From contig POWB01000023.1 in NCBI GenBank assembly GCA_010912705.1, positions 1-64,000 on the forward strand: a DNA stretch of 64,000 nt. Direction: 5' to 3'. The translations under genes were made by a program, and so were the position numbers. The notes under the pieces were generated by a model that had not been told where the DNA came from, searched no databases, and saw only the letters and a program-made list of their open reading frames with translations. This document shows, piece by piece, positions 36,183 to 42,738 of this stretch. The stretch's first letter is position 1, and each line of letters starts with the position of its first letter. Source of the DNA: Halochromatium sp. GTDB taxonomy: Bacteria; Pseudomonadota; Gammaproteobacteria; Chromatiales; Chromatiaceae.

Positions 36183-36506
36183 TTGCTGGCTATGCATCGA
36201 CCGATGTCCATACCTCAAGGGCAGAGATTGGTTCGATTTGGCTGGTACGTTGCCCAAGGCGTGCAACCGAATCTTCCGCATCTCGCGGCCGCCCTTGATC
36301 AGTCTGGTCCCTGGCAGGCGCAGGGCTTGCAGGTCGATCGTCAATGGCTGGAGTCCGCCTTGCTCGATCGCATCCGGGTGATCGACTGGCCACTGGCCGC
36401 GAGAGATGTGGCCCCTTTTCTGGCCGCACCGGAGCAAGCCGGATTGAAGCTATGGAGCGAGCGGTTTTTTGCCGGTAAGGTCGCCAAACTGTTGCTTGGG
36501 TTGTAA
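36183..36506 (+). pseudogene. AbiEii-like nucleotidyltransferase toxin, C-terminal remnant
   Basis: About 100 residues resemble the C-terminal part of AbiEii/AbiGii toxins: LESALLDRIRVIDWPLAARDVAPFLAAPEQAGLKLWS. The catalytic nucleotidyltransferase core (GSxxxxxSDxD) expected 150-200 residues earlier is absent; only about 20 bp separate this frame from the antitoxin gene. A GTG overlapping the antitoxin stop opens a different frame that terminates early. An internal deletion of the 5' part is the simplest explanation. Similarity is modest, so the call is tentative. Confidence 0.5.
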
Positions 36507-36509
36507 TCG

Positions 36510-37166
36510 TTAGGGCAGGATCTCAATCGGCGTGCCATCGTCCACCGCGCGCCAGACCACCTCCATTGGGCCATTGCGCAGCGCGATGCAACCATGGGTG
36601 TGGTCGCGGTATTGAGTCAGCCAGCCGAGCCAGCCGCTGCCGTTGACCTGGCCGTGGATCATGATCAGCCCGCCGGGATCATCGCCGCGCGCGGCGGCTG
36701 CGGCGCGATCGGCCTCATCGGGGTAGGAGACATGCAGGGATTTGAAGCAGCAGCTATCGGGGTTGCGCCAGTCGAGGATGTAGTGGCCCTCGGGGGTGCG
36801 GCCATCGCCTTCGCGCTGCTTGTGACCAATGGGGTCGAAGCCGAGGCTGATCCGCCACTGGCGGTCGATCTCGCCTTCGCGGATCAGGGATAAGCGCCGC
36901 GCACCCTTCTCGACCAGCACCAGATCGGCCTTCGGCGGCTCGCTGCCGAACAGGTCGAGACGCCAGGCTGGGAGCTGATATTCGAACTGATGCAGGCTCA
37001 GGATCAGCAGCGAGAGCAGGATCAGGGCCCAGCCGGTCTGGCGTAGGCTCTGGCCCGGGTGGGGCTTGTTTGGCTGGGGCTTGCGTGGCTGGAGCAGGGA
37101 ATGGGACTGAGGTTGAGGCGTGCTTGGCTGAGGCTGAGAGTGGTTTGGCATCGTCTGGCTGCTCAT
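36510..37166 (-). CDS. L,D-transpeptidase (YkuD domain)
   Basis: This 218-residue protein has a Pro/Gln-rich cytoplasmic N-terminus (KPQPNKPHPGQ-like), one membrane anchor (GWALILLSLLILSLHQF) and a periplasmic YkuD domain. The catalytic site is HGQVNGSGW...HTHGCIALRN, with the active Cys and both His. RTPEGHYIL is also typical. It forms 3-3 peptidoglycan crosslinks or attaches proteins to the wall; related short anchored proteins can also be amidase-like. It lies alone, with the photolyase gene 88 bp upstream on the same strand. Confidence 0.88.
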   Translation of the reverse strand: MSSQTMPNHSQPQPSTPQPQSHSLLQPRKPQPNKPHPGQSLRQTGWALILLSLLILSLHQFEYQLPAWRLDLFGSEPPKADLVLVEKGARRLSLIREGEIDRQWRISLGFDPIGHKQREGDGRTPEGHYILDWRNPDSCCFKSLHVSYPDEADRAAAAARGDDPGGLIMIHGQVNGSGWLGWLTQYRDHTHGCIALRNGPMEVVWRAVDDGTPIEILP

Positions 37167-37254
37167 GTCAGCAGTGGTGAGGCTTAATGGGCGGTCTCTG
37201 AGCGCTGCGATTCAGCGGGTCAATGACAAGGCCGACGACTGCCGGCAAGTCTGC

Positions 37255-38712
37255 TCAAGTGCTGCCCTTGACCTGATCATAAGCCGCCAAGGCCTCGGCG
37301 CGAGTCTGCTTGAGATCGACGATCGGCGCTGGATAGTCGTGGCCGAGCCGGATGACGCATTGGGCCAACAGGCTTGCAGGCGCCTGCCAAGGTTGATGGA
37401 TGAATTGATCGGGCAGGCGGGCCAGCTCCGGGCACCAGCGCCGAACATACTGCCCTTTTGCATCGAAGCGCTCGCCCTGCAGCACCGGGTTGAAGATGCG
37501 GAAGTAGGGCGCGGCATCGGCGCCGCAGCCGGCGCTCCACTGCCAGCCTTGGGTGTTGTTGGCCAGGTCGGCATCGACCAGGGTGTCCCAGAACCAGCGC
37601 GCGCCCTCTTGCCAGGGCAGGCGCAGGTTCTTGGTCAGCAGCGAGGCGACGATCATCCGCACCCGGTTGTGCATCCAGCCGCTATGCCAGAGTTCGCGCA
37701 TGCCGGCGTCGACGATGGGGATGCCGGTGCGGCCGCGCTGCCAGGCTATGAGCAGGGGTTCGGTGTCGCCGCCGCGCCAGGGGAATTGGGCGAAGCGTGG
37801 GTTTAAGGGCTCGCTCGGGGTGTGCGGGAAGTGATAGAGCAGCTGATAGCTGAACTCGCGCCAGCCCAGTTCGCGCTCAAAGGGCTCAGCGACCTCGGCA
37901 GCGATGCCTCGGCCGCGGATGGCGGCGAGGATTTGGCGCGGGCTGATCTCGCCGAAGTGCAGATGCGGTGAGAGCCGCGAGGTGCCGCGCTCAGACGGCC
38001 AGTCGCGGGCCTCGTGATAGGGCCCGATGGGGCCGCTGAGAAAGCGCTCGAGCTCCGCGCGCGCGCCGGCTTCGCCCGGCTGCCAGTTCGCTTGCAGGCC
38101 CTGATCCCAGGGGATCTGCGGGCGCAGCTCTAGGGCCTCGAGGCGAAGGGTTTCGAGTGGGGTTGGCAGCGGTTGGAGGGCGTCTGGCGTGGTACTCCGG
38201 TTGTCCAGGTCGGCCAAGTCGTCCAGTTTCGCCAGTTCGACCTTGAGCCGCCGCCAATAGGGTGTGAAGACGCGATAGGGCTCGCCGGCGCCGGTCTTCA
38301 GCTCCCAGGGCTCACTAAGCAACGCGGCATTTTGACTGTTGCAGCGGATCCCTTCGGCACGTAGGGCCTGCTTGATCCTGCTGTCGCGGGCGATCATCGC
38401 CGGCTCGTAGCAGCGATTCCAATGCACCGTTGTGGCCCCTGTCTCTAGGATCAGTTGCCGCAGTACGTCCAGGCTCTCGCCGCGACGAATCAGTAGTGCG
38501 CTCCCCAGTTCGCGCAGCCGTTGGTCAAGCGCGCTCAGACTCTGATGCAGCCACCAGCGCGAGGCCGGGCCGGGTTGCCAAGGGGGCTCTTCGTCGGGGG
38601 CGTGGATGTAGACCGGGATCAGGCGCTCGCTCTGAGCAAGCGCTGCCGTCAGGGCGGGATTGTCGCTGAGCCGCAGATCGCGACGCAGCCAGAGGATGGC
38701 TGTGGTGGGCAT
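37255..38712 (-). CDS. phrB: Deoxyribodipyrimidine photo-lyase (CPD class I)
   Basis: This 485-residue flavoprotein repairs cyclobutane pyrimidine dimers with blue light. The N-terminal antenna domain starts ILWLRRDLRLSDNPAL. The FAD-binding and DNA-contact region has TSRLSPHLHFGEISPRQ, GRTGIPIVDAGMRELWHSGWMHNRVRMIVAS and WFWDTLVDADLANNTQGWQWSAGCG, all diagnostic. The gene is followed by the L,D-transpeptidase gene and preceded by a toxin-antitoxin pair. Photolyase fits a light-exposed lifestyle. Confidence 0.96.
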   Translation of the reverse strand: MPTTAILWLRRDLRLSDNPALTAALAQSERLIPVYIHAPDEEPPWQPGPASRWWLHQSLSALDQRLRELGSALLIRRGESLDVLRQLILETGATTVHWNRCYEPAMIARDSRIKQALRAEGIRCNSQNAALLSEPWELKTGAGEPYRVFTPYWRRLKVELAKLDDLADLDNRSTTPDALQPLPTPLETLRLEALELRPQIPWDQGLQANWQPGEAGARAELERFLSGPIGPYHEARDWPSERGTSRLSPHLHFGEISPRQILAAIRGRGIAAEVAEPFERELGWREFSYQLLYHFPHTPSEPLNPRFAQFPWRGGDTEPLLIAWQRGRTGIPIVDAGMRELWHSGWMHNRVRMIVASLLTKNLRLPWQEGARWFWDTLVDADLANNTQGWQWSAGCGADAAPYFRIFNPVLQGERFDAKGQYVRRWCPELARLPDQFIHQPWQAPASLLAQCVIRLGHDYPAPIVDLKQTRAEALAAYDQVKGST

Positions 38713-38727
38713 GACTGTGCTGTGTGT

Positions 38728-39066
38728 TCAGGAGGACCGACGAACCAAGCGTTCGATCAAGACCGAGTGCAGGTCGCGCCGCCCGTCGAGCACCGCCATG
38801 ACGAAGACCAGATGGCCCTCGATGCGGTAGATTAGGCGCCAAGGCCGTTCGATCAGCTCCCGGTAATGGTAGACATCGATCAAGCGCAGCTCGGGTACAA
38901 AGCGGCCCCGTTTGGGGTGATCCGAGAGGCTCTCTGCTCGCGCCTGCAGCCGATCCAAGACATCGAGCGCGTTGCCAATGCTGTCCTCGGCGATCCAGCT
39001 GACGATGGCGTCCAGGTCGCGCTGAGCGGCGCGCGTCCAGCGGACCTCTGGCGTCGGCTCAGCCAT
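38728..39066 (-). CDS. ParE/RelE-family toxin
   Basis: This 112-residue protein has the ParE fold: VRWTRAAQRDLDAIVSWIAEDS, a central SLSDHPKRGRFVPEL, and a C-terminal YRELIERPWRLIYRIEG and AVLDGRRDL. ParE-type toxins block gyrase and RelE-type toxins cut mRNA; the sequence favours ParE but does not prove the target. It lies 9 bp after its antitoxin gene. Confidence 0.88.
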   Translation of the reverse strand: MAEPTPEVRWTRAAQRDLDAIVSWIAEDSIGNALDVLDRLQARAESLSDHPKRGRFVPELRLIDVYHYRELIERPWRLIYRIEGHLVFVMAVLDGRRDLHSVLIERLVRRSS

Positions 39067-39075
39067 GACGTCGGC

Positions 39076-39363
39076 TCAGCCATCCTGCGCGTCCTGTTGT
39101 GCCTGCAAGCGGCTGCGCAGCGCTGTGAAGACATCGGCCTGCGGCATCGTGTCCCCAGTGCTGAGATCCCGCTCCGCTTCGGCCATCAACTTGAGCATCA
39201 GCATGGCGCGCTCGCGCGCTTGGTACTCGACAAAGTCTTGCACGACTGCGCGTGCGCGACCGTTCTGCGTCAGTACGAGCGTGGCGGCCTCATCTCGGAC
39301 CTGATCCAATAGCCGGGCGGCATCGGTCTTGAACTGGCTGAGACTCAAGACATGTTCGCTCAT
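39076..39363 (-). CDS. Phd/YefM-family antitoxin
   Basis: This 95-residue antitoxin has an N-terminal Phd-type domain (SLSQFKTDAARLLDQVRDEAATLVLTQNGRARAVVQDFVEYQ) and a C-terminal tail that would wrap the toxin (MLMLKLMAEAERDLSTGD). It is the first gene of a two-gene unit with the ParE-like toxin and probably autoregulates. Unlike the orphan at 331-591, its partner is intact. Confidence 0.87.
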   Translation of the reverse strand: MSEHVLSLSQFKTDAARLLDQVRDEAATLVLTQNGRARAVVQDFVEYQARERAMLMLKLMAEAERDLSTGDTMPQADVFTALRSRLQAQQDAQDG

Positions 39364-39441
39364 CAGAAGACCCTATTCAGATCGAATTTGTACTTCCAGG
39401 ATGATCTTTCAGAGCGGAGGTCCGGTCAAGCGTTGCGTTGG

Positions 39442-39574
39442 TCAACCATGCCCAATCAGCTCACCGATATGCACGGCGACACTGCGCCCGAGCGCCGAGA
39501 GGCTGTAGCCACCCTCCAAGCAGGAGACAATCCGCTCATGCGCATGGCGCACCGCGATCTGCCGTAGCTCGGCG
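39442..39574 (-). pseudogene. Duplicated 3' end of the deacetylase gene (copy 1)
   Basis: These 133 bp match 41707-41839 with nine substitutions and no gap. Read on the minus strand they still encode the last 43 residues of the deacetylase family protein plus its stop codon (CLEGGYSLSALGRS core). Seven of the eight changed codons are synonymous; the eighth is Asp to Gly. Homology starts exactly at the stop codon. The fragment thus comes from a diverged, once-functional allele, not a fresh duplication, and forms the left border of the ATPase-MNT-HEPN cassette. Confidence 0.85.
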
Positions 39575-39581
39575 CTATCGC

Positions 39582-39746
39582 ATGCTATTTTATTGGCCGA
39601 TCTGGCTGGAAAACCAGACCCTGGTCGCCGATCAGCTCGACGGCGAGCATGATCCGGTGGTGGTGGCGATCACAGAGCCGGTGCCAGCGCGCATCCCACC
39701 GTTCGAGGCCATCGTGATAGACCTGGCTGATGTCCTTGGCGACTGA
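39582..39746 (+). CDS. Hypothetical 54-residue protein at the cassette start
   Basis: The frame begins 8 bp after the duplicated deacetylase end and encodes MLFYWPIWLENQTL... ending PPFEAIVIDLADVLGD. Residue usage is protein-like, and the frame ends 19 bp before the ATPase ATG. No family was recognised. It could be the first gene of the cassette or the 3' remnant of another gene. Confidence 0.4.
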   Translation: MLFYWPIWLENQTLVADQLDGEHDPVVVAITEPVPARIPPFEAIVIDLADVLGD

Positions 39747-39765
39747 AGAGAGTCCGGAGGTCAAC

Positions 39766-40869
39766 ATGCTCAAGCAACTCAAGCTCACTCAGTTCACGGC
39801 CTTTGGGAAAGCGACCTTCGATTTTTCTGATGGGCTCAACGTGATTGTCGGGGCCAACGGCACCGGCAAGACGCATGTCCTGAAGTTGGGCTATCTCTTC
39901 ACTCGCGCATGGTCGGAACTGTCGAAACAGGGCGTATCGCCGGAAGGAAAGCGTGCCGAAGCTTATTTCGAAGAAAGGCTCATGGGGCTGTTTCGACCGG
40001 AGCGTCTAGCGCATCTTGCACGTCAGGGAGGAAAGGCGACGACCAGGCTCGAAGCCAACGTCCGCGGCGAGATACCAACTGTCAAGATCTATATGCCCGA
40101 TGAAGATCCACCGGCTGGAATCGGCGAAAACCTCCAATGGGAGATCAGCATCGATCAGGATGAAGCAAAGATTCGTACAGCAAGGCTCGTCAATCACGCT
40201 GCTCGCAATACCATATTGCCCGCTTCGCTGTTCGTGCCGAGTAAGGAGATTGTCTCCTTCTTCGACGGGCTGATCTCGCTGTTTGAGAACTACAAGATCA
40301 ACTTGGATGAAACCTACCGGGACCTCGCGGTGGCGATGACGGTTCCTGAAAGTCAGCGACCTTCGGAGCTGTTGCCGCACTTATTGGAGGCGCTATCTGG
40401 ATCGATCGGCGGGGAGTTGGTGCTCGAAAAGGGTAAGCTGTTACTACGTCAGTCCAACGGCGAGCGGTTGGAGCCACAGTTGCTTGCCGAGGGCTTTCGT
40501 AAGCTCGGAATGCTCTTGTTCTTAGTGAGAAATCATGTCATCGAAACGGGCAGTAACCTGTTTTGGGACGAGCCAGAGGCCAATCTCAATCCGGAGCTGA
40601 TGCGGCCGTTGATCGAGGTGCTTGTCGCGCTGTCGGGCATGGGCGTCCAGATCGTCCTCGCCACCCACAGCTTGTTCGTGCTCCGGGAGATCGAGATCCT
40701 CCTGCGCCAACCAGAATACCAGTCGGTGCCTCGTGCCTGCTTCGCTTTGGCCCCGTCGCAACAAGGGGTCAAGGTGTCGCGGGGAACCTCATTCGAGGAT
40801 GTTGACCCGATCTTGACGTTAGATGCCGACCTGGCTCAGTCCGGCCGCTTCATGGACGTGATGGATTGA
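39766..40869 (+). CDS. AAA family ATPase (SMC/OLD-like, no TOPRIM)
   Basis: This 367-residue ATPase has Walker A GANGTGKTHVL near the N-terminus (LTQFTAFGKATFDFSDGLNVIVGANGTGKT spans it), a signature-like LAEGFRKLGML, Walker B LFWDEPEANLNP, and the switch ATHS. It resembles AAA_15/AAA_21 proteins common in phage-defence loci, with a short middle region and no fused nuclease. The ATG at 39766 has GGAGG 5 nt upstream; a start at 39730 would add a leader and is less likely. It is followed by the nucleotidyltransferase gene after 4 bp, so the three genes form one operon. Confidence 0.88.
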   Translation: MLKQLKLTQFTAFGKATFDFSDGLNVIVGANGTGKTHVLKLGYLFTRAWSELSKQGVSPEGKRAEAYFEERLMGLFRPERLAHLARQGGKATTRLEANVRGEIPTVKIYMPDEDPPAGIGENLQWEISIDQDEAKIRTARLVNHAARNTILPASLFVPSKEIVSFFDGLISLFENYKINLDETYRDLAVAMTVPESQRPSELLPHLLEALSGSIGGELVLEKGKLLLRQSNGERLEPQLLAEGFRKLGMLLFLVRNHVIETGSNLFWDEPEANLNPELMRPLIEVLVALSGMGVQIVLATHSLFVLREIEILLRQPEYQSVPRACFALAPSQQGVKVSRGTSFEDVDPILTLDADLAQSGRFMDVMD

Positions 40870-40873
40870 AGCT

Positions 40874-41281
40874 ATGCCGAGCGTGACGGTCGATCGTTTC
40901 CGATTCAAGCTGATGAGCGAACTCCGCGATCATCACTGCATCGATGCCGCCACCAGGGAAGCGGTTCAGCGTTTTATGGCCCGCGCTAAGGCTTCGCCGG
41001 CGCTACCGGGCGTTGTGGTAGGCGCGGTGCTGTTTGGCAGCCGCGCACGCGGCGAGCAAAGGCCCGACAGCGATGCTGATGTGGCGGTGCTGCTGGCGGG
41101 CGATCATGCTTGCAGGGTCGACGTTGGGTTGCATCTGGCCGATATCGCCTTCGATCTGATGCTGGAAACGGACATTCTGATCGAGGCGATCCCACTCTGG
41201 CAGGATGAGTGGTCGCACCCCGAACGCTTTTCAAACCCGGCGCTGATCGAACGCATTCGACACGAGGGGGTGTTTCTGTGA
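40874..41281 (+). CDS. Minimal nucleotidyltransferase (MNT domain)
   Basis: This 135-residue protein has the nucleotidyltransferase signature GSRARGEQRPDSDADVAVLL, with both metal-binding Asp residues, and a likely third acid in ETDILIEAIPL. In MntA/HepT (type VII) toxin-antitoxin pairs, such enzymes AMPylate the HEPN partner to silence it. An extra N-terminal helix (about 30 residues) precedes the core. Its stop overlaps the HEPN gene (GTGA), and it lies 4 bp after the ATPase gene. Confidence 0.87.
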   Translation: MPSVTVDRFRFKLMSELRDHHCIDAATREAVQRFMARAKASPALPGVVVGAVLFGSRARGEQRPDSDADVAVLLAGDHACRVDVGLHLADIAFDLMLETDILIEAIPLWQDEWSHPERFSNPALIERIRHEGVFL

Positions 41282-41664
41282 CACCGAAACGTTACCTGGC
41301 CAAAGCGGATCGAGCGTTGGAGTCTGCTTGTTTGTTGTTGGCGGATGGCGATATCGAGGGTGCCTGCAATCGCGCTTACTACGCCATGTTCGACGCCGCT
41401 CAGGGGGCGCTGATCCTCTCTGGTGCCACTGCGGACCCCGCAGCGATCCGCACGCACAGCGGACTGATCGGCGCTTTCGGCAAGCATCTGGTCAAGACCG
41501 GCCGCATCCCGGCCGATCTTGGCCGCACCCTGAACCAGGTCGAGCGTATGCGCTTGCTTGCCGACTATACGGGCGAGGAGATCGAGCCGGAGCGGGCGCG
41601 CTGGGTCGTCGAGCAGGCTGCGACATTCCTCTGCGCCATCAAGGACGCCTTCGCTCCTGATTAG
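41278..41664 (+). CDS. HEPN domain protein (UPF0332-like)
   Basis: This 128-residue all-helical protein has ALESACLLLADGDIEGACNRAYYAMFDAAQGAL and THSGLIGAFGKHLVKTGRIP, characteristic of the UPF0332 type of HEPN protein. The RX4-6H ribonuclease motif of toxic HEPN proteins is not evident, so nuclease activity is uncertain. The GTG start overlaps the MNT stop by 4 bp. The usual view is a toxin-antitoxin or defence pair; here an ATPase precedes it, which may act as a sensor. Confidence 0.85.
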   Translation: MTPKRYLAKADRALESACLLLADGDIEGACNRAYYAMFDAAQGALILSGATADPAAIRTHSGLIGAFGKHLVKTGRIPADLGRTLNQVERMRLLADYTGEEIEPERARWVVEQAATFLCAIKDAFAPD

Positions 41665-41706
41665 GACTTTTCATGTTGGCGGACACAAAAGCGAGCTTGT
41701 GTGTAA

Positions 41707-41839
41707 TCAACCATGCCCAATCAGCTCATCGATATGTACGGCGACACTGCGCCCGAGTGCCGAGAGGCTATAGCCACCCTCAAGGCAAGAGACAATCCGC
41801 TCATGCGCATGGCGCACCGCGATTTGCCGCAGCTCGGCG
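41707..41839 (-). repeat. Deacetylase 3' end, direct repeat copy 2 (in intact gene)
   Basis: This is the intact-gene copy of the 133-bp sequence repeated at 39442-39574. Its left edge is the stop codon of the deacetylase gene. Together the copies bracket 2132 bp that hold the small ORF, the ATPase, the nucleotidyltransferase and the HEPN genes. Confidence 0.85.
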
Positions 41840-42639
41840 GTGATCCAGGCATAGTCCGGCTCGCGCAGCATGAAGTGCGCCATGTCGTCCTCGGCATGGC
41901 CGTCGAAGCCGGCGGAGATCATGATCAACTCGGGTGCGAAGGCGTCGAGTCGTGGCAGACAGTGCTCCTCCATCGCGGCACGGAAGGCCTCGCCGTTGGT
42001 GCGGGAGGGTAGCGGCAGGTTGATGACGTTGGGCGCCTTGGAATCGGCGCCGGAGCCAGGGTAGAACGGATGCTGGAAGCTGGAGCAGAACAATACCCGC
42101 TCGTCGTCGGTGAAGATGTCCTCGGTGCCGTTGCCATGGTGGACGTCGAAGTCGACGATGGCGATGCGCTTGAGCCCGTGTGCATTCATCGCGTGCGCGG
42201 CGCCGACGGCAACGTTGTTGAAGAAGCAGAAGCCCATCGAGCGCGCGCGCTCGGCATGATGGCCGGGTGGGCGCACTGAGCAGAAGGCGGCATGGTGGCG
42301 ATCGCTCATTACCAGGTCGACCGCCATGACCGCGGCGCCGGCGGCATGCAGCGCGGCGCTCAGTGAGCCGCGCGACATGGCGGTGTCGCCATCGACCCAG
42401 ACCAGCACATCATCGGCGCTGGGTGCGGCCTCGAACAGGGCATCGACATAGTCCGCATCATGCACCGCCAAGAGTTGCTCACGGCTGGCCTCAGGCGCGT
42501 CATAATGGGTCACCAGCATTTCCATGCCGGCGGCGATCATCCGATCCGAGATCGCGTGCAGGCGCTCCGGCACCTCGACATGGTGCGCGCCCATCTTGTG
42601 CTCGAGACAATCTTGGTGAGAGATAAAGGCCAGGTTCAT
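41707..42639 (-). CDS. Histone deacetylase family (class II / acetoin utilisation type) protein
   Basis: This 310-residue Zn-dependent deacylase has a HH pair in RPPGHHAERA, the metal ligands in VDFDVHHGNGTEDIF and SAGFDGHAEDD, and the C-terminal EGGYSLSALGRS. It likely removes acetyl groups from lysines or polyamines. The start at 42639 (NLAFISHQDCLEH) fits the family; the frame extends upstream without similarity. It is divergent from a protein acetyltransferase gene 99 bp away. Its last 133 bp are duplicated at 39442. Confidence 0.92.
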   Translation of the reverse strand: MNLAFISHQDCLEHKMGAHHVEVPERLHAISDRMIAAGMEMLVTHYDAPEASREQLLAVHDADYVDALFEAAPSADDVLVWVDGDTAMSRGSLSAALHAAGAAVMAVDLVMSDRHHAAFCSVRPPGHHAERARSMGFCFFNNVAVGAAHAMNAHGLKRIAIVDFDVHHGNGTEDIFTDDERVLFCSSFQHPFYPGSGADSKAPNVINLPLPSRTNGEAFRAAMEEHCLPRLDAFAPELIMISAGFDGHAEDDMAHFMLREPDYAWITAELRQIAVRHAHERIVSCLEGGYSLSALGRSVAVHIDELIGHG

Positions 42640-42738
42640 AGGGCGCTGACTCAGCTGCTTGGGTCGGTAGTCCGAAAGCTTAATCGCTTTGTCATCTTTT
42701 TGCTTTATTACCCGATTCGCCCCAGGAGGGGCCAGCCG

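Noticed and set aside
36158-36300. GTG-initiated frame overlapping the AbiEi-like stop as the true toxin start
   Set aside because: It ends after fewer than 50 codons and shows no nucleotidyltransferase motif; the toxin-like similarity is in another frame.
42460-42738. N-terminal extension of the acetyltransferase
   Set aside because: The added 93 residues do not resemble the family and overlap the divergent deacetylase; AGGAGG places the start at 42739.
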